Assembly (NCBI RefSeq): GCF_014898055.3
Contig: NW_023601104.1
Location: forward strand, 46,250,699-46,314,698
Length of the DNA stretch: 64,000 nucleotides
Direction: 5' to 3'
From: Talpa occidentalis
Lineage: Eukaryota > Chordata > Mammalia > Eulipotyphla > Talpidae
Positions 35,545 to 47,609 of this stretch are shown here, piece after piece (position 1 is the stretch's first letter; each line of letters opens with the position of its first letter). The notes under the pieces were generated by a model. It ran no database searches and had not been told where the DNA came from. It was given only the letters and a program-made list of their open reading frames with translations. The position numbers were made by a program, and so were the translations under genes.

Positions 35545-37457
35545 TCTAAATTTTATTTTTAGATCAGTTTTAGTTTCACAAAATATAAGCAAAACATGTA
35601 GAGATTTTTCATATACCTCCTATCTCCACACATGCATAATCTGCTCCACTCTGGACATCCTGCTATACCAAGGTACATTTGTTAAAATCGATGAGCCTAC
35701 GTTTACCTGTTATTATCATCCAAAGTCTGTAGTTACATTAGGGCTCACTCATGATATTGTTCACTCTATAAATTTTGACAAATATACAATGACATAAATC
35801 CATGTCATAAATAATGTAGATGCTTTCACTTCCATAAATATTCTTATGTCTTGTAAATATCTCTTTCTACCCTACTCCCCAATCCTGGGCAACCTCTGGT
35901 TTTTTTTTACTGTCTCAGTGTTGTCTTTTTCCAGAATATTCATATAGTCAGATCCTAATAGCATGCAACATTTTCAGAATGGCTTCTAATACATAATAAT
36001 AAGCATTTTAGATTTCTTCTATGTCTTTTAGTGCCTCAACTGGTCATTTCTTTTTAGCACTGAAAAATGTCCCATTCTGTGGGCAAACCACAGTTTATTT
36101 TCCCATTTTTCTACAGAAGGACATCTGGTTGCTTCCAAGTTTTACAATTATAAAGTTGCTGTAAACATCTGTGTGCGGGTTTTTTATGTGGACATAAGTT
36201 TTCATTAGTAGGAGTAAATACCAAGGAGCGGGCTGCTGATTAATATGACATATCTAGTTTTGTAAGAAACTGACAAGCTGTTTAACAAAGTGACTGAACT
36301 ATTTTATATTCTGTCTAGCAACAAATGGGAATTGTAGTTGTCCATACACTTGGTAGTCTGCTATTTCCAGTTTTGGATTTTGACCATACTATTAGGTGTG
36401 CAGTGGTATCTGAAGTTTTAATTTGTAATTACCTACTGACATATTTAACTCTTTTCATATATGTTCACTTGCCATCTTTACATCTTCATTAGTCAAAGTT
36501 TCTTCAGGCCTTTTGCCCATGTCTTAGTCAGGTTCATTTTCTTAACGCATTTTATTTTACAAAGATTTTTTTTTTATTTTTAACGAAGTCCATCTAACCT
36601 ATTGTTTCTTTCATTGATCATCTTGACTTTTGTGTTATGTGATAGTGATTGTCATAGTTGTCTAGGTTTCCTCTTATGTTATAGTCTAGAGTTTTATAGT
36701 TTATATTTTTGGTGCATTTAATTTTTTGTAAAGCAAAAAAATGTATTTAGATTAGTTTTTGCATGTGAATGTCCAATTTTTCTAGCATAATTTGTTCAAA
36801 AGTCTATCTTTTTTCTATTGTAATGCTCTTGTTTCTTTTTTTTTTTTAAAGATTTATTTATTTATTTATTCATGCAAACACTGGGTACAGTCAGAAGCGT
36901 GGGAGGGTGAGAGAATTCACCAGACCCAGAGCAGCGAGCAGAGCAGGCAGAAAGACTGAAGTACACTGCTGAGGGGAGCAGCGGGCAGCAGGAGAGGTCT
37001 GCGCACCATGTGGGACCCTCCTCTGGTGGCCGGGAAGCAGCCGGGGATCGAACTGGCGCTGCAGAGGCTGGGGGCATCTTCGGAACCCAGCGCTCAACCG
37101 CTGCGCCACCGGGGAGGTCCATGCTCTTGTTTCTTTTAATAAAGATAAATTGGGTCTAATTCTGTGTCCACTCTTCTGTTACATTGATCTATTTGTCTTC
37201 TCTTTCATCAAAACCATACAGTCTAAAATACTTCTAGTCTTGGAGTAAGTGTTGAGTCAGGTGGTGTGATTCCTCTTTGTACTTCTTTAATATTGAGTTG
37301 ATTTATTTTTTTTTAGCCTCCACATATAAAATTAGAATTGGTTGGTCTATATTTACAAAATAACATGCTTGTATTTTGATGGAGATAGCACTGAATTTAT
37401 AGATCACCTATTACATTGACTTGACAGGCATCTTAATAATATTTAGTCTTATAAGTA
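35545..37457 (-). mobile_element. Old L1, 3' part, with a SINE inside
   Basis: Minus-strand L1 readable over its whole length in antisense: the 3' UTR (TGTTAAAATCGATGAGCCTA near 35680, CACTGAAAAATGTCCCATTC near 36058), then ORF2 antisense (AATACCAAGGAGCGGGCTGC near 36217, TTTTGCCCATGTCTTAGTC near 36513, TGCATGTGAATGTCCAATTT near 36760, CTATTTGTCTTCTC near 37189, CATCTTAATAATATTTAGTC near 37430). All ORF2 sequence is broken by stops. A young SINE splits it at 36840-37120. Confidence 0.88.
36840..37120 (-). mobile_element. tRNA-derived SINE, young type, inside L1
   Basis: Reverse-complement young copy: TTTAAAGATTTATTTATTTA on the left (tail), GCTGAGGGGAGCAGCGGG in the body and the head ending CAACCGCTGCGCCACC on the right. 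A perfect 17 bp TSD, ATGCTCTTGTTTCTTTT, lies at 36823-36839 and 37121-37137. This is among the cleanest insertions in the window. Confidence 0.95.
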
Positions 37458-37459
37458 TG

Positions 37460-38430
37460 GGCTGTTCCTCTATAACAAAGGGACCAACATCATACAATGG
37501 AGAAAGGAAGGTCTGTTCAACAAATGGTGTTGGGAAACCTATACAAATCACATGTCAAAAAGTAAGCATAAAACCAATATAAGATTACTTAACTGCATAC
37601 ACAAAAATTAATTAAAAATGGACTAAAGACTTGAATATAATATCTGAAACCATAAAATATATAGAAGAAAACATAGGTGATGTTTCCCTGGAGATCAACT
37701 TCAGAGATGTATTGGGGGACTCATCTCCATACCAAGGGAAACAAAAGCAAAAATAAACATACAGGACACATCAACTTAAAGGAAGAAAGCACAGTGGGAG
37801 AAACCACTCTAAAACCAAAAAGGCAACCTACAGACTGACAGCAGATAATTTGCATGTCAGATGTTTGACAAGGGCTTAACTTCCATAATATATAAAGAAC
37901 TCATAGAACTCAATAACAAGAAAACAACCCAACAAAAAATGGGCCAAGAATACAGAAAAAAAGACATTTTTTTCCAAAGAAGATAAATAGATATATATAT
38001 GAAAAATGATTAGTGTAAGAGAGAGAAGAAATTTTTCTTACTATAAGAGAAATGCAAAACAAAACCACAATTAGATGTCACCTCATCCCTGTGAGAATAG
38101 CATATTTCAAAAAGACTAAAGACAACAAATGTTGGCAAGGGTGTAGAGAAAAAGGAACACTCATTAACTGTCAGTGGGACAGTTAATGGAGCAAACTGGA
38201 GCAACCTTTATGGAAAACAATTTGGATTATGGTGTTGGTCATGGTGCTGTGGTTGTGGGAGAATTATGGAGATTATATGAGGTGAGAAATCAAATAGAGT
38301 ACAAAAATGAACAAATGATGCAAAAAATAAAAATTTAATTAGAAAAAGTCTATACAAAACAATATGGAGATTCCTTAAACAAATAAAAGTGGAATACAAT
38401 ATGATCCAGCAATTACACTACTAGATATTT
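37460..38430 (+). mobile_element. Old L1 ORF2 fragment, opposite orientation
   Basis: Plus-strand ORF2 sequence: CAACAAATGGTGTTGGGAAA near 37520, AGAAGAAAACATAGGTGATG near 37663, GCAAAACAAAACCACAATTA near 38055, TGTTGGCAAGGGTGTAGAGA near 38131 and TATGATCCAGCAATTAC near 38399. It covers some of the same ORF2 region as the adjoining minus-strand L1. The two are therefore separate insertions or a duplication, not one twin-primed element. Stops and indels throughout. Confidence 0.8.
38227..38355 (+). mobile_element. L1 3' UTR stub nested in an old L1
   Basis: A 129 bp insert between two halves of the old L1. It shares the 3' module GAGAAATCAAATA..CAAAAATGAACAAATGATG..AAAAATAAAAATTTAATTA with 25599-25854 and 54700-54935. 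The flanks AAAACAATTTGGA (38214-38226) and AAAACAATATGGA (38356-38368) are a 13 bp TSD with one mismatch made from L1 sequence. Confidence 0.75.
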
Positions 38431-38439
38431 TCTGAACTG

Positions 38440-41400
38440 TTAAAGTATATTGTTTAATCTCCCAATACTTGTGAATCTTTCTGGTTACCTGTATGTTACT
38501 GATTTTGAATTTAATTCCATTTTGATCTGAGAACATATCCTATATAATTTAGTTTCTTTTAAATTTATTAAGGTGTGCTTTATGACAGAGAATATGATCT
38601 CTCATTAAGAATGTTGCAGGAAAATTTTAGAATAATTTGGATTCTACTGGTGTTGTATGGAGTACCTATATGTGTAAATTAGTTTAGGTTGAGTGATAAT
38701 ATTATTGAGTTGACTTATATTCTTAATTAGTTTTCTTCTTACTTGATCAGAGAAGAATATTGAAGTTTCCAAATATAATAATTTCTCTACCTCTCCTCAA
38801 AGTTCTATTCATTTTATCTCACATATTTTGATTCATGTTTTCTGGAGCACAAGTATATTAAGAATTTCTATGTCTGCTTGGAGAACTGATGCTTTATCTT
38901 TTTATAATGATTGTCTATATTCTTAATAATTATCCTTGTTTTGAATTAAGCTACATCTGTTTCTTTTGATTTGTATTAATATATTTATATTTATTCCTTT
39001 ATTTTTAGGTCATATGTAATACAGAATGAATTTCTTGTAGACATTGTGTAGTTCAGTTTGGATTTTAGTCTTTTATCTTTTTAAATACAGCAATCTATGC
39101 CTTTTATTTGTATATTTAGGACATTCACAGCTGGAGTGAATTTTGATATATTTGGTAGATTATTAACTACCATGGTTTTATTTTCTGTTCACTGTATCTG
39201 TTCTTTGTTCCTTGTTTTCCTCATTTGCAGCCTTTTAAAACATAAGAATAAGCTTTTTAAATTATTCCATTTTTTCCCCTCAACATATCAAATATATACT
39301 TCTTTTAAAAAAGTTTTAGGGGATACCCTATGGTTTGTCATATACAATTTTAACTCATCTTTGTCCACCTTCAAATAACAATATACCACTCCACAAGTGG
39401 TGAAGTACTCTTGCAACAAAGTATTGATCAGTTCTCCTTCTTGTCACTTGATGTCTTACTATTTTCCATTTCACTTATGCATAGGTTATAATCACATAAA
39501 ACATGGTTATTCTTGATTTCAAATAAACAGTTCCCTTTTAGATTTATTAAAAATAAGAAAAATATAATATTTTAAATATTATTTAATAAAATGCCTTCAT
39601 GTATTTCTTCTCTGGACTTTCTTCCTTTCTTTCTATAAATGAGTTTCTAAACTGATTTTCCTTTCTTAAAGAATTAAAAGTATGTTTCTTAGAGGGAAGA
39701 TCTGCTAGTGATGTATGCCCTTAATTTTTATGTGCTTGAGAAATTCTCCTTATATTCTGAAGTGGAATTTCACAAAATATAGAATTATACTTTTTTTCTT
39801 CTTTCCACTTTAAATATTTTACTTCACTCTCTTCTTGCTAGCATAGTTTTAAAAGGGACTTTGTTACAATTCTTTTCCTTTTTTCTCTGTAAGATTTTTT
39901 TTTAATTCTGACTACTTTGAACATTTTCTTCTTCACTTTGGTTTTCTGTAGCTTGAATATGATATGCCTAGATTTTTTAGTATTTATCGTGATTAGTATT
40001 TTCTAAGCTTCCTGGATTTGTGGTTTGGTACCTGTCTTAATATTGAAAAATTCTCAGCCATTCTTCCTTCAAATATTTCTTCTGCTCCTTTCTCTTTTTC
40101 TTCTTCTTTCGTTATTTCCATTGTGTGTAGGTTATACTTACTGTGCCTCACTTATTCTTTTTATTTATTTTCATTCTTTATATATTTAATTGGAAAATTT
40201 TTAATGAACTATCTTCAATTACACATATTGTTTTTTCAGCTGTGCCAAACTTACTGATGGACCCTTCTAAGCAGCTTTCATTTGTTACAGTGGTTTTGAT
40301 AGCTAGCATTTCCTTTTGAGTCTTTCTTAGAGTTTTCATCCCTCTGCTTGCATTACCCATTTATTCATGTACGCTGTATACTTTTTTCATAGCACTCTGA
40401 ACATGTATTTTTTTTCTCCAAAATGTGTTTATGGGATTGTTTCCCATTCACCTCAACTAGACAGCTGCTGCTGTCTGAAGGACCATCCTTCTATAAGCCT
40501 TGCTTTACCTCCTAAGATTGACAGAAGTCGGTAGAGCAACCAACACACAATACTGCTGGAGTACATGGCTAAAGATGGTGGTGGTTTTATAGCACATTGG
40601 GCATTTCACGTATATGAAAAGGAATTGGAGCTCTGCACCAGATGCTTCTTCTTGTGTTTCCTCTTCTCCACTTTTGGAATGTATTAAGAAGATCCTTTGC
40701 CAGAGGCATGTTATCCTTGGGAGATCAATACCGCTGGACAGATCACTCTGAACGTGCTAATTACAGTTACTTTACATTCCTTTGCTCATAACTCCCACAT
40801 CTGTGTCATATCTGAGTCTGATCTGATGCTTATGTTGATTTCAAACTGTGCTTTTTCTTGCTTTTTTAGCATGTCTTTTGAATTTTTTTGCTGAAATCCA
40901 GACATGATGATCAGGTAATAGGAAATGAAGTAAAAAAAACAAAAGTTGGTGTAAGAGCTTATGTAATGTTGCTAGGAGAAGGGTTGTATTTAATGTCTGT
41001 TGTAGCTGTAAGTTCCAGAGGCTTCAAATTCCTTCCGTATCCTTGTTTTAGTCTCTCTTATTGTCTCTGGTTTGCCTAAGAACTATTTCTTGCAGCTTTT
41101 TGAAACATAACACATTATTATTATGTTGGATCCTTGTTGATTTGATGGTTAGGAAATGGGGGAGAATAAGCTGTATACAATATTATGATTAAGTCGCTGT
41201 CTTTTAGTGGACCCGTATACCTAGACTGTAAATGTCACAAATTACAGTTATTCGATTTTTTTTTTTTTTTTTTGCCCTGAGATGTTACAGGAAAACTACA
41301 AGAGGCTGGAATGGAGAGAATCCTCTTCCGCTAGGCAGCTAAATCTGTGATCAAGTCTTTTCATTGAGGAGCAGTCCTTCATTATGTAGAACATTCTGTT

Positions 41401-41675
41401 CTCTGTATTCTCTATTTCAAAACAGTTATTTTTCCTCTCCCTGTGGCAACTTGGCGGGAATCTTTCTCGGTTCTTCAAGATGAGAACCTTGCATTGTTCC
41501 TCGGAGGTAAAACAAGAAAGTATGGGAACCCCCTTAAGACTGCAGTCCCTGCCAATCTCTCACCCACTTGTTAATTCAAGACGAAGACTCTTAACAATTT
41601 ATCAAACTATCATTTAAGTGTTTCCAGCATTTATGTTCCAGTGACTTTTTAGTAAAGGAGATGGAGACTGACTGC
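38440..41675. mobile_element. Ancient L1-derived sequence (L1M-like), non-coding
   Basis: A ~3.2 kb T-rich strand of the type common in old mammalian L1s, in antisense-like orientation: TCTGAGAACATATCCTATAT near 38527, TTCTTGTAGACATTGTGTAG near 39031, AGATCTGCTAGTGATGTATG near 39698, TCTCAGCCATTCTTCCTTCA near 40051, CTGAAATCCAGACATGATGA near 40892, TTCAAATTCCTTCCGTATCC near 41024, TGAGAACCTTGCATTGTTCC near 41481 and CAAGAAAGTATGGGAACCC near 41513. These are recalled from general knowledge of such repeats, so the exact subfamily and strand are left open. Contained open frames are not genes. Confidence 0.65.
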
Positions 41676-42097
41676 ACATTTGCCTGTCACTCTGGATTTC
41701 AGGATGGCAGTTTGCTATACAACTTCAGTTCTCTGACAGGGTCAAGAGAAGTCATTGATCTTTCCATTTGTTCAGCATTTTTCAAGTTATAAAAAATGGG
41801 AGTAACAACTCGAAGCTTTTTACATGTCAGAGTTGAAATCAGAAGTTTGATTCCTTAATATTCAAATCACGAGTGCTAGACTATTTTGCTTACATAAAGC
41901 CCCAACACCTCTCAAATTAAATATCCAAGTCTCTGTTGGTTTCATAGACACAAACAGTCATGGACAAGCTTGCTTTTCCTAAGGCTACAGAGGAAATCTG
42001 TGTGCCAGAGGAAATTTTAGACCTCGAGTCATTCTCAAGGCTCTGGAAACCCCCGCACTTGAAAATATAAAATTGATATCATCATCCTCCAAGTTTT

Positions 42098-42127
42098 TAT
42101 TTCACTGCTTTTAAAAGCAGTGAAATA
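42098..42127. repeat. 30 bp perfect palindrome
   Basis: TATTTCACTGCTTTT is followed immediately by its exact reverse complement, with no loop. All 15 pairs match and the 16th does not. It could form a cruciform, or be two terminal inverted repeats left head-to-head by a lost DNA transposon. No element is recognised around it. Confidence 0.95.
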
Positions 42128-42858
42128 TATGCCACAATATGTCTCATTCTAAAGGTTGAAAATTTTATGCTATGACTATAATGACATCATTCTGCCTCCC
42201 ACAGAAGTCTTTTGCTTGGAGAGTTCAGCAAGAGAACAAAATTAACAGGAAACGTCACTTTCACACACACAGATGGAAAAATGTTAACATCTCCTGAATT
42301 CTATGACAGTCTCCTTGATGGGAACATATATGTCATCATCATGTACCAACGATGTGCAGACATATCTTATGAACAGGTGCTAAACTGAGGTTACAGTGGA
42401 AGATAGAAGTTTTGGCAGCTCTGAGAACAAAAGATTCCTCCTAGGTATACTTTCAAGCTAAGATACAAGAATCATGTGTAAGGAAGTTTCCAGGCAGCAT
42501 AAAACTTTTCTGTATGCTTTTGAGACACTATGGAGAGGAGGCCTTCTAGTACTTTGAATCAGCCTTATTTTAATGAATTACAGAGAAATGCAACTCTTTA
42601 CTTGAAGATTTTGTGAAACAAAATAAAGGTTCAGTATTGATTAAATAATGTTGTTATTGTTTCAAAATGAAATAGAAATATGTCACTCTTGATCTCCTAA
42701 AGGCCTCACTTCATAACAGTGAATTATGAAAACAGTACATAAATATCTAGAAGACTCACTTTGCTCAAAGTTCCCTGTGTACTTCTGAAGTGGTCTTCAC
42801 CTGTAAATTGTATTTTGTATTACCAATATGCTGAGAACAAAGAGCTAAAAACTGTTTA

Positions 42859-42880
42859 TGTGTGTGTGTGTGTGTGTATA
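42859..42880. repeat. (TG)n microsatellite
   Basis: About ten TG units followed by TATAGATATATATG. A simple repeat. Confidence 0.95.
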
Positions 42881-44119
42881 GATATATATGATAAAAGAAT
42901 CATGTTTTTTTTTTTTTTCCATCTGCCCTATGTAATGTTAAGGTTTTATCTTTGAATGAACACTGAGCTACAAGGTGAGTTTTTTTTTTAGATAAGTGGA
43001 AATATAAGACAAATTGGATTTATAAAATGTCATACTCAAAAGAAAGTAACATTCTTGATTGCTACCTGAGGAGGTATATAGTTACATCAAATATTAATAA
43101 TCTATAAACTTATGTCACTATTCAAACAATTGAATATGAAATCAAAATATTACTGATTCAACTTCTTTTTCCTCCAGTGATTACACAAACACACACACAC
43201 ACAGATACCCTCTTAGTACTCTACTCCAAATTATCCCCTCTTTACTGCCTTTGCAATGTTTTCCTTTCTCCTCTCTTTCCTTCAACTTAGCAAAACTTTC
43301 CCCCAATTCAACTCTCCTTTCAAGCTATAGTCCTAAATTCTTTCTTTTGCAACTTTTAAAACATACTCTTAACATTTAAACTTGTATGAAATTTGATATT
43401 ATTAGACAATCAAGTACACATCAAATCCAGAATGGTGGAGCAATTTCTTTACTTTTGTACTTTACCAAGTCCTCATTTTTACATCTTTCCTTGGAAGGAC
43501 ATGAGAAAAGTTCCTTTTCTAATATCTTCCTCCTCATTTTGTCAATGCCCTCTATTCACAGGATGCTTATAAAGTTCCTCTCAAGCTGCCAATCATTCTA
43601 TTACAACAGATTTTTTCTGTCTATATGTATCTGTCTGTCTGTCTGTCAGTCTCTATCACTGTGTATGTGTGTTAATGTATGTTTTGTAGAGAAGAGTGGA
43701 GATTCAAGTCCTATGACGGTGTTTGAAAGGGTTTGAGGGTCAGGGATGAAGAAGAATATCTTTCTAGTGAAATAAAATAACTCTCCCAGATCATTAAAAT
43801 CACTAACAACACACGGTGTGTCCTTTGGGTCTTCCTCTTCCACCTTTTTATAACTTTCTAGTATTTCAGTTATCCAAATAAAAAATTTTCTTTCTATTAC
43901 AATTTTTTTTTCGTTTTAATTGTCCTTTGAAATAAAATTCCAATGGATTTTATCCTATAGCTCTAAAATTTTCTTCTTCTTTTCTAAATGGGCTTCTCCT
44001 TGACATTCATTTCCAAATATAGGCATTGCAGGAGGTATATTTTTCATTTTCCTCTATTTTGCATATGTTCCTTGGGTCATCATATCTCTTCTGATTTGTC
44101 TTTGTGTAGATTACGTTCA

Positions 44120-44460
44120 GTCTGACCCTAAGGAGGTGACCTTTTGAAGGATGAGTGCAAATTTGTTAGGGCAATGGGAAGAGAATTCAGAAAATTGGCA
44201 CTGAATACACAAAAATACAAAATGAAAAATCAGGATGGCAAACTCAGGACTACCCACAGTGCACAGGAATGTATATTGTGCACCATCATTGTGCCAGACT
44301 GCATTCCCTGGTGGAATATTAAGAATAAGAGCTAGCAAGATGTTGGAGATGAGACCACAGCAATATAAGGCCATTCATGATAAGGAATTTGGATTTTCTT
44401 CTTCCTTTCTTCTTTATTTTTTAGTAATGAGGTACTAAAGGATTTTATTCTTCATGTCAC
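44120..44460 (+). repeat. Old mammalian interspersed repeat-like sequence
   Basis: GCTAGCAAGATGTTGGAGAT, AATATAAGGCCATTCATGAT, AAGGAATTTGGATTTTCTTC and ACTAAAGGATTTTATTC occur in the order of a common ancient mammalian repeat whose family name I cannot give with certainty. 57540-57830 looks like another part of a similar family. Confidence 0.35.
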
Positions 44461-45286
44461 TATAGGTGTTTAAAATAGTCCGTAGTCATATGAATCCCAA
44501 ACCCAAAAGTTGTTCACATTTAATTCTTTCATAAGATTCTTCAAATTTTCTAGAAAATACAGTGCGGATTTGCTCTAAGTAATGGGGACCATGGAAGTAT
44601 GTAGTTTGTACTTTTAAAAATAACTCAAGTAGGAATCCAGAAGATACCCTGAAGCTATCAGAAACAGGATAAATATTGTCATCTGTAGTTATTAAGCAAG
44701 GAAACAAGAGGATCGAGGAAGATGACTATTGATAAGTAGATCTCAAAAATGGTGAGAAATGATATACTGAATAACACAATGATTAGAAAGCTATAATGGA
44801 GAAAGTAAGAGATTTTTGGGAAGTAAATTTAACCTCCTGTCCCAGGTAACTTAGGAGGCAAACTTAAAAGGAATTTGTGGTCAGTACATTGTTTTAGCAG
44901 ACAGTAAATGCTGGGAGGTGGGGAGGGAGGGAAAGACTCAGTAAAGACACCTAATTTCTGACATAGGATCTCTTTGTAGGACAACAGCATGAGATGATTA
45001 TTCAAAGCTAGAATGGCTGTCTGCATAAGGGGAAGGGCAGCTGCAAGGAGGGTTATGAGGAAGTGTTAAAAGGCAAGGAAGGAAAACCTCAGCAATTTGT
45101 CATAGAACAGCATAAACTCTAAAAGGCACATATTTTCAAGTCATGTGGCTAAGAAGAATGAATAATTACCTTACATGATTTAATGTCTCAGATTATTTCT
45201 AACTGCTTTCCTATATAATATTCATTACTCTGTACATTTTATTGATATATTCAGTTGCCATCAAAATTTAAAACAACACAGGTCTG

Positions 45287-45794
45287 AATCAAAATTGGGG
45301 GGGGGGGCGTGGGAATTGTATGGGGAATATAACCAAAATGAAAATGCATACATTGTGCAAAAATGAAAAATGATGTAAGAATTATATAAAATATTAAAAA
45401 ATAAACACTAAGCAATCATAAAAATAACAAAATCATTATTACTAATAAGCCAAAAAAGCAAAGAATGAATCAGAGAAAAAATTCCATTAAAAAGAAAAGG
45501 AGAGCAGAAATAAAGACCAGATGGGATTAAACAGAAAATAAAAGGCAAGATAATAGATTTAAATTTAACTTTCAAAACTTGAATGGGATTTGCAAAAAGT
45601 TTATAAAAGTTTTCTGTTAAAGTTGACAATTCATTGTAGACTCTTAAATCTTTATCAAAATTGTTGTTCCATGTATAGCACATTAATGTATGGTGGTGTG
45701 AAGCTGTACTCCCCAAATTAGACAGTTATGTAATCTAGTGGCAATAAAACTAAAAAAAAAAAAATTACTGTTCCATAATAATAATAATAATAAA
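45287..45794 (+). mobile_element. L1 3' UTR with apparent 3' transduction
   Basis: Starts with a G-run and GTGGGAATTGTATGGGGAAT, an L1 3' UTR, and reaches a first A-rich end near 45403. It is followed by about 350 bp of different sequence that ends in GGCAATAAAACTAAAAAAA, i.e. a polyadenylation signal and A-run at 45745-45765, then (AAT)n. An 11 bp repeat, ACACAGGTCTG, lies at 45276-45286 and 45795-45805, enclosing the whole. This suggests one insertion in which L1 transcription read through its own signal into downstream DNA. Two adjacent insertions are the alternative. Confidence 0.55.
45777..45794. repeat. (AAT)n microsatellite
   Basis: About six AAT/ATA units at the 3' end of the L1-associated insertion. 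Confidence 0.9.
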
Positions 45795-45805
45795 ACACAG
45801 GTCTG

Positions 45806-47596
45806 GTGCTAAAAAGAAACCATTATTATTCCCTGTTACTTTCTTCACATGATCCCATTTCTGTCAAACAAATAAACACAAAGAATCTTTCTACTATAAA
45901 AGAGGTTTTCTCTATCCCCCCCTTAGGTTTCAGTACTATTATTTCACTTTTTTAAAGTCTCTAATATCCAGAAGTCTCCAAAATAATCCTGAAGTACATA
46001 AAAGTAGAAGTGAACAAATGAAAAGACGTATCAAGTTCTTGTGTGGCAAGGCTGTAGTGAATATGTCAACACAATACAAATATCACTAGGATTTGTTTCC
46101 CCAAAGTTAAATAGAGTTCAGTTGGAAAAACAAAAATGCGGTTATAACTATGAAACAAAATATTAGTCTGAAAAAGAGAAGAGTGAGAATAGGGGTAAGA
46201 ATAGTCCCTAGAAGTTAATGGCACATATTACCAAGTGTCTATAATTAAAACACTATGGAATCCATGTACTAAGAGACAGGTAACATAAGCCAGAAAGAAA
46301 AACTACTTAGTGACTTTAAACAAGAATTTGGCCATCTATCTTTAGTTGGATATTTTGTGGCCTAAATAAATAAAATCTGCAAAAAAAAAAAAAAAAACAA
46401 CTAACCATAGAGTTTAAGGATTCATAGTGTAGGTAGCATTGTTGCACTGCTGTTATGGGACTGTTTTGGAGTAAATGAAAAGGCAAATGAGGATTTAAAT
46501 GATTGTCATTGAAAACTAGGAATGTTAACCTGAGAGAAATAGGAAACAAATGTGGGATCAATAAAATTAGGTAAAAACCATGGACTCCTGAGTTTAAATT
46601 GGAACTTACAATGAACATAAATAGTATGCATTCACAATAAATTTCACCTTTTTTTCAGTCTTATTTTCTAAAACGAGGATGCCTCTAGCAGTGAACATCT
46701 CTAGCAGCCATCAGTGGTCTTTAAATACCATTTCTGCAAATCAAGTAATACGTTATTTTTAGATAATGGATGGTTTTAATTTCTAAATAGAAAAAAGATG
46801 AACCAAGGATATTCTGTCATAAGAAAAAGTGAGAAAGCTCTCAAAAGTTACTAGGATTACATAAAAAGACCCAGAATTCAACTTAAAGAGATTTCCAATG
46901 GGCAACAATAGGTCAATTGGAACATCAATAAGCTATAAAGTTGAATATATCAAGCACATCTTAATTAAAAACATTTCTTTAAAAAGAAAGAAAAAATTCA
47001 TCAGCAACTTTGGAGAAGAGTAGGGAAACAAGTCAGTATTTATGAACTGGCACATGATAGATAGTAGGTATCTACCCTGCATTACTTGTCTGAAGTATAT
47101 AAGCCAAGGTAATCAAATTATTGATGGGGAGTTTCTACATATGGCAGTATTGTGATTAATGAATGAAAATGAGTGATTAAATTATAATATCACTTTATAA
47201 TAGTTGCTATAAGACACAAACAAAAAACAAAAAAATACTGTGTATACCACTATCTATAGATAAACTATTATTAGGCTACAAAATTCTCATTAAAGAAAAT
47301 GAAGCCTGAAGCCAATCAAGCTTTTAAATTTAACTACCATTTTCTGGGAAATACAGGTGATAGAACATTGTGAATATTGACATGAATATGAAATCAATAA
47401 ATATTAACTCTACTCTTTAATAAGTAAATATCAAGGTAAAAGTGGTATGGGAGATGAAAGCAAATATTAAAATTAATTTAAGAATCATCATTAATTACAA
47501 TGGCTAGAGCTTACCCAGATAATGATTTAAAGAAATAAATTACAAAAACTTCACATAAAAATTGAGGAAATCTGAGCACTTCATATTTGGAATTAT
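45806..47596. other. AT-rich unassigned DNA
   Basis: No gene seen. An A-run at about 46380-46397 follows AATAAATAAAATCTGC and may be the end of a small unrecognised retroelement. The 100-codon antisense open frame over it is not supported. Confidence 0.45.
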
Positions 47597-47609
47597 TAAA
47601 TAGTTATTT

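Larger units (their letters stand above)
41676..45286. other. Unassigned DNA with minor repeats
   Basis: No supported gene. It contains a perfect palindrome (42098-42127), a (TG)n tract (42859-42880) and a pyrimidine-rich stretch around 43220-43330. 44120-44460 resembles an old mammalian repeat. The 116-codon open frame at 43386-43736 ends in serine/leucine/cysteine-rich sequence made by a (TCTG)n tract and is rejected. Confidence 0.45.

Noticed and set aside
35441..35797. 118-codon open frame
   Set aside because: Mostly the antisense of an old L1 3' UTR; no independent evidence for coding.
43386..43736. 116-codon open frame with a hydrophobic start
   Set aside because: Composition follows pyrimidine-rich and (TCTG)n low-complexity DNA. 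No motif or family resemblance.
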